This document shows, piece by piece, positions 1-6,046 of a DNA stretch of 9,716 nt; the first letter of the stretch is position 1; each line of letters begins with the position of its first letter. The stretch lies in NCBI GenBank assembly GCA_946886375.1, contig CAMPIL010000116.1:1-9716 (forward strand), read 5' to 3'. The stretch is from an uncultured Phycisphaerales bacterium (GTDB lineage Bacteria > Planctomycetota > Phycisphaerae > Phycisphaerales > SM1A02). The notes beneath the pieces were generated by a model. It saw only the letters and a list, made by a program, of their open reading frames with translations, did no database searches and was not told the origin of the DNA. The translations under genes and the position numbers were made by a program.

Positions 1-1210
1 GGGCATTCTCTACGATCGCGCCGTTTGGGCGGCCCGACCGGGTTGCCGCACAGGCGTTCTCGTCGTTCGAGACCGCGACGACTTGCCGCACGCCGTTTTG
101 GATCGGCGTGGGGGCGAGGAACCAGAAAGAATCGGTGAAGCCATCGCCATCGCTGTCGGCGAGCACGCGGCTGACGTTCCAGCGAGCTGTCCCAGGAATG
201 AATTCGTCCTCCGCCCGTTCACCGATCTCGTGCAATACACCATCAGCATCGAGGTCGCTTAACCGATAGAAATTGTGTGGCACACTTGTTGGATCAAGCA
301 TAACAGCCGCATGATTCGCAAGCCGGGCTTCCGTTGTAGCACCATCGATGCAAGTTGCGTCCGCTCCAAACCACCGGCACCACTGGATTTCAAACAGTGC
401 TTGCCCAGGGAAGATTGCATCACCTGTAATCCCAAACCGAGAGGGGGCGGCCCTCATCGCCAGCCACTGCTCAACTGGGATTGTCAAATCCGTTAAGAGG
501 AAGCCGGTCGCGCCATCAATATCATTGATGTTCCGGGGGATCCGCCACGCGTTGTCGGCGCGTGCGATGTTGGTCATGTGACGCCAATGCGAGAACGCTT
601 CCGGTATGCCGTCGTTGTTGGTGTCCCAGCGCAGCGGTTCAAGGTCGCGCAGCCAGCGCGTGTCGCCGAAGCCGGGATTGCCAATGGGATTGCCTTCGCC
701 TGCGAGCAGAGCCTGAATGAGCGGCGTGGTTCCCGCGCCCCCGCCGTTGGGATTGCCCGCGCCCTTGGGCCAGAGCGCTTCCTGCGCCGCTGTCAGCGGC
801 CCGCCATGAAACACATCATCCGGCCAGTTCGTCCACGGCACCACGCTGTACGGGGCAAAGTTGAACTTGAAATTCGTGCCACGATCAACGCCGTAGCGCA
901 CCGCATCCGGCAGAATCGCGGCGCGATAATCGTTGGAATTGCTCGTAAACGCCTCGCGCACGAACAAGGCCTCCGCGATTTCCTGCGCGAACTGCTCGAC
1001 GATCACATCGCGATTGTTTTCGCGCTGGCCGGTCGTCAGGTACGCGCTGGCCGTGGTGCGGCCGGCCTGCGTGCGCGTCACGTACGCGGTGGCGATGATG
1101 ACCAGCAGCACGAGGATTCCCGTCACAAGCACGATGGTGTTGCCCCGACGCCGCGCGCGCTCCGCTGCTTCGCTGTTCGCCAAAGAGGTGATGGTCATGT
1201 TCCGCTTCAT
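1..1210 (-). CDS. gspK: GspK/PilX-like minor pseudopilin (partial, C-terminus beyond left edge)
   Basis: The frame starting at the ATG at 1210 has no stop for 403 codons and runs off the left edge. The first residues are basic (ERARRRG), followed by a hydrophobic helix at about 25-44 (TIVLVTGILVLLVIIATAYV) and then RTQAGRTTASAYLTTGQRENN. This is the GspK/PilX style of prepilin N-terminus: a possible cleavage after Gly23, with no Glu at +5, as in GspK, the tip subunit. The long soluble part would be periplasmic. It has three acidic calcium-type loops: D196-N198-D200-G-E204, D319-D321-D323-G-E328, and D352-D354-D356-G-D360, the last followed by SFW. Cys278 and Cys287 could form a disulfide. Classical GspK is about 320-330 residues and binds two calcium ions, so three loops in a longer protein fit an enlarged GspK. 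It lies 49 bp after gspJ with a strong ribosome binding site. No sequence-level family domain is certain, so K is inferred from N-terminus, calcium loops and position. Confidence 0.72.
   Translation of the reverse strand, partial: MKRNMTITSLANSEAAERARRRGNTIVLVTGILVLLVIIATAYVTRTQAGRTTASAYLTTGQRENNRDVIVEQFAQEIAEALFVREAFTSNSNDYRAAILPDAVRYGVDRGTNFKFNFAPYSVVPWTNWPDDVFHGGPLTAAQEALWPKGAGNPNGGGAGTTPLIQALLAGEGNPIGNPGFGDTRWLRDLEPLRWDTNNDGIPEAFSHWRHMTNIARADNAWRIPRNINDIDGATGFLLTDLTIPVEQWLAMRAAPSRFGITGDAIFPGQALFEIQWCRWFGADATCIDGATTEARLANHAAVMLDPTSVPHNFYRLSDLDADGVLHEIGERAEDEFIPGTARWNVSRVLADSDGDGFTDSFWFLAPTPIQNGVRQVVAVSNDENACAATRSGRPNGAIVENA
131..157 (-). other. Acidic calcium-loop coding segment (third) in the GspK-like protein
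   Basis: Encodes D-S-D-G-D-G-F-T-D followed by SFW. This is the strongest match in the window to the D-x-D-x-D-G-x-x-D pattern of TSP3/EF-hand-like calcium sites. Confidence 0.6.
227..256 (-). other. Acidic calcium-loop coding segment (second, weaker) in the GspK-like protein
   Basis: Encodes D-L-D-A-D-G-V-L-H-E, residues 319-328. The first three aspartates and the glycine fit, but the last ligand is a Glu one position late, so this is a less certain site. Confidence 0.4.
599..625 (-). other. Acidic calcium-loop coding segment (first) in the GspK-like protein
   Basis: Encodes D-T-N-N-D-G-I-P-E, residues 196-204, followed by AF. The D-x-N-x-D-G-x-x-E spacing is the same as in the other loops, with Asn and Glu substitutions that are common in calcium sites. 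Confidence 0.5.
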
Positions 1211-1217
1211 GTGGATG

Positions 1218-1224
1218 CTCCTCT
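1218..1224 (-). promoter_or_regulatory. Ribosome binding site of the gspK-like gene
   Basis: AGAGGAG on the transcribed strand lies exactly 7 nt before the ATG at 1210. It decides the start: another in-frame ATG at 1240 would add ten residues but has no purine-rich site before it. Confidence 0.75.
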
Positions 1225-1259
1225 GTTCGAGGGCGTGCATGGCAATTCAAGTCGCGATT

Positions 1260-2909
1260 TCACTTCACGCGCCTGGGCAATCGAATCACAAACTGAACTT
1301 CGCGGCCGGCTTCAAGCCTTCCTTCGGCGTCGTGCAGCGTCATGGTCACGCGGATGGCCGAGGGAAACGGCGTGTAGCCCAGCGGGGCGTAAGGCTCTTC
1401 ATAGCCCGGTTGGCCGGGGTCAGGATCAATCGTCGGATCGAGATTGAGCGACTGAAACTGGTTGTAGCCGAAGACAGCCCAGTAATCGAGAACACCGGGT
1501 TGAATGGGAGTTGCCGGGATAATCTCGATATTCGCTCCCGATATTGTTTCTGAGCGGAACGCGATCGGAATGGAGGCGGGCGTCGGCCAGGGCGGAGGCG
1601 CAGGCAACGCGCTGTAGGGTTGCACACCGCGGTTGTCATCGACCAGGCCGAACCACGGCTGTTCCACTCCCGGGTTCACGCCGACACCACGGAACGGCAC
1701 GCCAGCACCGTTGATGACGTATCCAATTGAATTGGTGCCCGTGCCATCGAACGTGCCGTCGTAGGTCCAGTCGATCGCGAATGAACTGCAGCCTTCGCCG
1801 ATGACGTGATTGGTGAGGGCCTGGTCCACGCGGCCCATGCTGGGCGCGACGCGCTCGGCGCGGGGGTAATAAACCGCAAGCGAAATCACGCGCCGCTGAT
1901 CGCCGACGGCGAATGCGGAATTGTCCCACGGCCGCGCGGAGAAAATGCCCGTGAGGTTCACGGACGTCACCCAACGCCGGATGAGATTGAGCGTGGACGC
2001 GGCGGCATCGGCGCGCCCGTTGCGAATCTCGCGGGAGTGGCCAAAATTCGCCGCCGGTTGGACTCCGAGAAAAATCGATCGCGCCGTGAGCAGTTCGGAC
2101 TGGTACACCGTCTTGCTGTTCACGTTGGGCGCATTCTGATCATCATCGATCAGCAGCACAGGCTGGCGCGCGAGAATCCACTGGCGGGCTTCGGGCTGAC
2201 GGCCGTTGACGGTCGTGCTGGCCACCGGATTGAAAATGTCGGTGCCGTTCGCAGCGCCGCCAGTCGGCTCAAATGGTGTGCGCACCATGCTCGCGTTGGC
2301 CCAGAACCAAGGATAGATGCGGCTCTCGGCGTGCTGGGTGTTGACAATGAAAATGTGGGCTGGATCGTGCGCATCCGCGGTGTTGCCGCTGACAATTGCG
2401 GGCAGGGCCTCGCGCAACTGGAATGCATGGCCGTAATACACGCGCGAGGCCAGACCCTCGGATTTGTGCGAGTTGCCGGCTGACATGCGGTACGTTGCGG
2501 CCGAATCCACGCCGATGGCGAAAAACACGAGTTGATCGGCGCGGATGATCGCGGTCGGCGGCAGGTTGGCATTGAGCAACGGACCGCCCGCCGCAACATT
2601 TACATCGTTCCGCACCGCGACGCAGTGGATTGCGAAAAAGCCCTCAGGCGTGAGTTTGGAAATGTCTTCGCGCATTCGCCGCTCGATCGTCGCCGCTTCG
2701 GTCATGACCGAGGCTGTGGACGTGCCGACGGCGGTAATCCGGCTCGCCGTGCCGAAGATCTTGCTCGTCGCGATGATGACGACGATGAGCACGGAGACCG
2801 CGACCATGAGTTCGGTGAGCGTGAAGGCGCGACGGCGCGAAAACGCAAGCGTTGCATGGAATGCGCGGCACGCCGGCGCGGATTGGTGTGGTGTCGGATG
2901 TTGTTTCAT
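1260..2909 (-). CDS. gspJ: GspJ/PilW-like minor pseudopilin, enlarged
   Basis: Predicted minor pseudopilin, 549 residues, more than twice the usual GspJ/PilW length of about 200-350. A 28-residue leader ends in FSRRRA, followed by mature FTLTELMVAVSVLIVVIIATSKIF with Glu at +5. The next helix, ATIERRMREDISKLTPEGFFAI, fits the GspJ/PilW pattern, where an R.. DI ..L segment leads into the first strands. The C-terminal FPSAIRVTMTLHDAEGRLEAGREVQFVIRLP matches the final strands of PilW/GspJ proteins (P.aIrv.l.l.d..g....r.f...i.lp). The central 400 residues are unrecognised, rich in Pro, Gly and Asn, and include LLIDDDQN and YDGTFDGTG acidic stretches that do not make a full calcium loop. Cys96 and Cys374 are the only cysteines after the leader. 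It lies between the gspI-like and gspK-like genes as in classical operons. Confidence 0.78.
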   Translation of the reverse strand: MKQHPTPHQSAPACRAFHATLAFSRRRAFTLTELMVAVSVLIVVIIATSKIFGTASRITAVGTSTASVMTEAATIERRMREDISKLTPEGFFAIHCVAVRNDVNVAAGGPLLNANLPPTAIIRADQLVFFAIGVDSAATYRMSAGNSHKSEGLASRVYYGHAFQLREALPAIVSGNTADAHDPAHIFIVNTQHAESRIYPWFWANASMVRTPFEPTGGAANGTDIFNPVASTTVNGRQPEARQWILARQPVLLIDDDQNAPNVNSKTVYQSELLTARSIFLGVQPAANFGHSREIRNGRADAAASTLNLIRRWVTSVNLTGIFSARPWDNSAFAVGDQRRVISLAVYYPRAERVAPSMGRVDQALTNHVIGEGCSSFAIDWTYDGTFDGTGTNSIGYVINGAGVPFRGVGVNPGVEQPWFGLVDDNRGVQPYSALPAPPPWPTPASIPIAFRSETISGANIEIIPATPIQPGVLDYWAVFGYNQFQSLNLDPTIDPDPGQPGYEEPYAPLGYTPFPSAIRVTMTLHDAEGRLEAGREVQFVIRLPRRVK

Positions 2910-2910
2910 C

Positions 2911-4317
2911 TCACAGTTCCTTCACCGTTGCGTACACAGGCGTGAGCGTCCATTCGCCGTCGGGCCGGCCGTCGTTGTCCAGGTCGTATTCAACGCTGAG
3001 CGGGACGTACCAGATGTCGGTGACGACATTGCTGCCGATCCAACTGAGTGCCGGGCTCGCCCCTGCCGCGGTGTCAGGCCAGTAGTAGAAGTGCCTGTTG
3101 GTGGGCAGCGACAGGTTGGCGCCGGTGTCCAGCAAGCCGAGCACGGGAGTGAGCGGGCGCACAAGTTCGACCTGCACCTTGCCGAGGTTGATATCGTAAT
3201 CTTCGCGCGTCTGGCCGAGCACGCGATGCACGTTGTTGTTCTGATCCACAATCCACTGGCGCGGCTGCTGCCAGGCTTGACGCGGGTCATCTGGGTCGTA
3301 GAGCGTGCCGGTTGCCGTCCCAAGAACGATCGCATCATCGCTTTGGCCGCCGGAGCCTACTGGAATATTGGGGCCATCGGGGCCGAAGGTATCCCACGCG
3401 CCGCCCGCGCTGTAATACGGCGGAGAGGTGTTGGTCACCGGCTCGCCGACGAGAAACGGCATGTTCGCCAAATCGAGGTTGGGACCAAACGGAATCGGCG
3501 GCACGGTGGGCCAAATGGCGTTCTTCTGCACGCGGTAATTCGGCGCGGTGCCCCCGCCGGGAATCGTCACCCGATAGACGAAAATCCCCACCATTATCTT
3601 GCCTTGGAAGCGGCGGAACATGCAGTCCCACACGTACTGCGGCTTCACCGTTTCCTTGCTCGCTGAATACATGCGGCTGACCGCCGGGTAATAGCGCTCC
3701 TCCTGCGTGATCAAAATTCGCGGCGGCGTGGCGTACTTCACGCGGTTGAACGGGATGCCGTACAGCGGCGGATCGCTGGCGGGAATCGCCGCGGCGAATT
3801 CGGTGGCGCGATTCGCCGCCGGGAGGATGCTGTTGAAGGCGTAGAAACTGAAGATGTCGATCGCGCCGGATTCATCCAGCGGCGGATTGGCGCCGCCGGG
3901 CCACGCAGGATCATCGACAAAAAGAATCGCCGGACGCATCCACGGCCAGTCGCCCGCGACAGTCGGCCGCGGATTTGGCGCGCTGAAGTGTTCGAAGATT
4001 CCGAAATCGTCCGTGTGCAGTTTGCTGCGAATGACATCCATCGCGCTGTTGGCGACGATCGGACCCATCATGTCATCCACCGACAACCGCTGCTGGGCGA
4101 TGCCCGCGGGAAACAGCGCGGCTATTGAAATCACGCCGATGCCCAGAATGAAAATCGCCAGCAGAACTTCAATGAGCGAGAACGCCCGGCGAGAATGTCG
4201 CGAATGCGGCCATACGGCAATCTGGCAATTGAGCGAATGGCGCATGGAAACGCCTGCGTGCGGAAATTCCGCAATCGCCACAGCGCTGGATCGCAAAATC
4301 GCCGGATGACTTCTCAT
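2911..4317 (-). CDS. gspI: GspI/PilV-like minor pseudopilin, enlarged
   Basis: Predicted minor pseudopilin, 468 residues against about 120-200 for GspI/PilV. Processing is predicted after SRRA at residue 45, giving mature FSLIEVLLAIFILGIGVISIAALFPAG with Glu at +5. This ..IEVLLA...LGIGV sequence and the following ANSAMDVIRSKL helix are characteristic of GspI/PilV. The leader is exceptionally long. An in-frame ATG at 4245 (residue 25) would shorten it to 21 residues. The upstream ATG is preferred because it overlaps the gspH stop as ATGA, like the two preceding junctions, but the choice is uncertain. The large periplasmic part has no recognised fold. Near the C-terminus lies an acidic loop D445, D447, D449, G450, D453 followed by EWTLTPVYATVKEL. 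Only 1 bp separates it from the next gene. The assignment rests on the N-terminus and the order. Confidence 0.75.
   Translation of the reverse strand: MRSHPAILRSSAVAIAEFPHAGVSMRHSLNCQIAVWPHSRHSRRAFSLIEVLLAIFILGIGVISIAALFPAGIAQQRLSVDDMMGPIVANSAMDVIRSKLHTDDFGIFEHFSAPNPRPTVAGDWPWMRPAILFVDDPAWPGGANPPLDESGAIDIFSFYAFNSILPAANRATEFAAAIPASDPPLYGIPFNRVKYATPPRILITQEERYYPAVSRMYSASKETVKPQYVWDCMFRRFQGKIMVGIFVYRVTIPGGGTAPNYRVQKNAIWPTVPPIPFGPNLDLANMPFLVGEPVTNTSPPYYSAGGAWDTFGPDGPNIPVGSGGQSDDAIVLGTATGTLYDPDDPRQAWQQPRQWIVDQNNNVHRVLGQTREDYDINLGKVQVELVRPLTPVLGLLDTGANLSLPTNRHFYYWPDTAAGASPALSWIGSNVVTDIWYVPLSVEYDLDNDGRPDGEWTLTPVYATVKEL
2918..2922 (-). promoter_or_regulatory. Ribosome binding site of the gspJ-like gene
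   Basis: AAGGA on the transcribed strand lies 8 nt before the ATG at 2909, inside the last codons of gspI. It supports the chosen start, which falls one base after the gspI stop. Confidence 0.55.
2959..2985 (-). other. Acidic calcium-loop coding segment in the GspI-like protein
   Basis: Encodes D-L-D-N-D-G-R-P-D, followed by GEW, close to the C-terminus of the GspI-like protein. The spacing is the same as that of the loop in the GspH-like protein, and both are followed by Trp. Confidence 0.55.
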
Positions 4318-5267
4318 TTCATCGCCACTCCCGTGTACCGGTTGAAGTGAAGTCGATCGGCGTTGGTGGTGACATACGCCGTGTAATCCGCCAGGCGATT
4401 GTTGTATGCGGTAGTGGAATTACCGCTGATGAGGAAATTCCACCTTGATGGGTCGTACACCTCACGCGCGTGGTCGTCATCGAACACGGCGAGGAAGGGC
4501 ACGAAATCTATGTAACATTCATCGTGCTCTAAACGCTGCTCGAAGAAACTGCTGTATTGCGCCGCCGTCAACGTCGAAGCGGACACGGAGCCGGCTTGCG
4601 CGGGTGTGTTGTAATCAAACGGAGAACCGCCGCCCCAGTCCTGCAGGCCGTCGTTGTCGAAGTCAACCCATGTGCGATTTGAGTCGGTCTGGCTGTTGCG
4701 GGTGATGGTGGTGCCGTTGGGCGCGTACATCACGCCGATGATGCTGCCTGCAATTTCGCCCTGGCCGGCCCCGGAGCCGCTCTGGGCGATCGCGGGCAGG
4801 TGCGTGGAGGTGAGCCATGCCGTGTCGCTGTTGCCTGCATAAAAGGGACCGGCCACCTTGATGCCGACCGGCAGCGTGCGCACGGGAACGCCGGGCACCG
4901 GCACAAGCCGGTCCACGACCTGTGTGCCCGGTGGAGCGAAATTGACGGTGATACGCGCCGACTGGCGGTTCCATTGGGCGATGACGGCTTCAAGGTACTG
5001 GCGATTGCCGTCCAGCCGCGCGCGGAAGACGACGGCGACGATGGTGTTTTCCTTCATCGCAAGGCCGCGTGCGTTGTCCAGCACCGCCATGACTGTGTTC
5101 TTGGCGGAGGAGAGTTTGGCGTCCTTGGCGACGCCGCGGTACGCCAGCGCGGTGATTCCGCCGAGCACCGCGATGATGCCGACCACGACCATCAATTCGA
5201 TGAGCGTGAAACTTCGCAGGGACGTTTCGCGGCGAGCCACGCGAGTTGTGGGATGGGCTTGAGTCAT
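4314..5267 (-). CDS. gspH: GspH/FimT-like minor pseudopilin
   Basis: Predicted minor pseudopilin, 317 residues against about 170-190 for typical GspH. The leader has 19 residues ending in LRS, followed by mature FTLIELMVVVGIIAVLGGI with Glu at +5. After the helix comes AKNTVMAVLDNARGLAMKENTIVAVVF, the pattern of GspH/FimT proteins (a helix with an AR..A motif leading into the first beta strand). The C-terminal RLHFNRYTGVAMK resembles the last strand of the family, which typically has F...G near the end. A TSP3-like acidic loop lies at residues 202-210 (D202, D204, D206, G207, D210). The middle of the protein is not recognisable. Its start overlaps the previous stop (ATGA), and its own stop overlaps the next start in the same way; only a weak GGTGA precedes the ATG, so translation is probably coupled. 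GspH is the best fit by helix motif and operon position. Confidence 0.75.
   Translation of the reverse strand: MTQAHPTTRVARRETSLRSFTLIELMVVVGIIAVLGGITALAYRGVAKDAKLSSAKNTVMAVLDNARGLAMKENTIVAVVFRARLDGNRQYLEAVIAQWNRQSARITVNFAPPGTQVVDRLVPVPGVPVRTLPVGIKVAGPFYAGNSDTAWLTSTHLPAIAQSGSGAGQGEIAGSIIGVMYAPNGTTITRNSQTDSNRTWVDFDNDGLQDWGGGSPFDYNTPAQAGSVSASTLTAAQYSSFFEQRLEHDECYIDFVPFLAVFDDDHAREVYDPSRWNFLISGNSTTAYNNRLADYTAYVTTNADRLHFNRYTGVAMK
4638..4664 (-). other. Acidic calcium-loop coding segment in the GspH-like protein
   Basis: Encodes D-F-D-N-D-G-L-Q-D followed by W. The D-x-D-x-D-G-x-x-D spacing matches thrombospondin type 3 and related calcium-binding loops. Confidence 0.55.
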
Positions 5268-6046
5268 TGAATCACCAGCACATAGGAGTAGATGTTGTCA
5301 CGTGCGGCTTCTATGTCATCAGCCTGAACACCAACTCCCGGACGCACCGCTCCGAAATCGCGATCAGGACCGGCGGAAATGAAACAGATGCGGCGATTCA
5401 CGCAACTGCCGAATCGCTGCTCACTTACCTCCCACGAAGTTGGACCTCCGCTGGTGCTCGGCGTCTGCAGATGATTTGGCGTCGTGCGAATCGTGCCATC
5501 AGTATCCTTCGCGACGACGTTGTCGTATGGGTACGCGGCTACGTTTGGAAGACGGCCTGGATGCAGAACGAGCACGGTCGTTCCCCACGGATCGACCAAC
5601 GAATACTTATCGAGCGCTGAGTCGTATTTGAGCAAATCCGGATCGATCCGCGCCAAGATTTCCTTCGATGCGCTTGACGCTTGCACTCGCTTCAAAAGCG
5701 CACTCATCTGATCTGCGCCGTGTGAATTGGAATTCAAGTCGTAGGTCATTCCCGCGGCGGGCGTGCCATCCAGGCCCCAGGTCAGTTGCCGCTCGGCGGT
5801 GATCTCCCATTCCTGCAGGGCCGAATCGAGAATCTTGAACATCTGCTCGACTTGGCGCGTTTCAGATTTCCGATGAAGGATTGCCGATACGCCCACCGTC
5901 AGCCCCACGAGCATGAGTACGATGCCGATGACCACCATCATTTCGATGAGGGTGAACGCGCGGGGAATTCTGCGTGACGACGCGCGCGAGGCGGGCATGC
6001 TCAAAGCGGATTCGATGCGCCACTGCATGAGTGCACGGTGCGTCAT
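5264..6046 (-). CDS. gspG: GspG-like pseudopilin 2
   Basis: Second major-type pseudopilin, 260 residues. The leader has 30 residues and is basic near its end (SSRRIPRA), followed by mature FTLIEMMVVIGIVLML with Glu at +5 and a hydrophobic helix to about residue 56. Then comes the usual GspG amphipathic helix (RQVEQMFKILDSALQEWE). C-terminal landmarks are closer to canonical GspG than in its neighbour: VDPWGTTVLVLHPG at 151-164, FISAGPDRDFG at 222-232, and an acidic ADDIEAARDNIYSY end resembling the calcium-binding C-terminal loop. The spacing from DPWG to GPD is about 72 residues, much longer than in classical GspG. Cys215 and Cys221 may form a periplasmic disulfide. It begins with MTHR like its neighbour, and both genes are joined to others by ATGA overlaps, so a local duplication followed by strong divergence is plausible. 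Which copy is the abundant subunit is unknown. Confidence 0.85.
   Translation of the reverse strand: MTHRALMQWRIESALSMPASRASSRRIPRAFTLIEMMVVIGIVLMLVGLTVGVSAILHRKSETRQVEQMFKILDSALQEWEITAERQLTWGLDGTPAAGMTYDLNSNSHGADQMSALLKRVQASSASKEILARIDPDLLKYDSALDKYSLVDPWGTTVLVLHPGRLPNVAAYPYDNVVAKDTDGTIRTTPNHLQTPSTSGGPTSWEVSEQRFGSCVNRRICFISAGPDRDFGAVRPGVGVQADDIEAARDNIYSYVLVIQ

Noticed and set aside
885..1250. Minus-strand 121-codon frame starting at a TTG near the gspK start
   Set aside because: It is a different frame of the gspK-like gene. The 1210 frame has the ribosome binding site, the hydrophobic helix and remains open for 403 codons.
1262..1272. ACTTCACGCGC shared between the end of gspJ and the gspE-gspF gap (8518-8528)
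   Set aside because: An 11-base match between two places in nearly 10 kb is expected by chance, and one copy lies in codons for the gspJ C-terminus.
578..1447. Long plus-strand open frame (289 codons) opposite the gspK- and gspJ-like genes
   Set aside because: It spans the junction of two supported minus-strand genes, is Arg/Ala/Gly-rich low-quality protein with no motif, and is explained by high-GC codon use on the other strand.
2545..3666. Plus-strand open frame of 373 codons opposite the gspI- and gspJ-like genes
   Set aside because: It lies antisense to two genes with clear prepilin N-termini, and its translation has no domain, signal or ribosome binding evidence.
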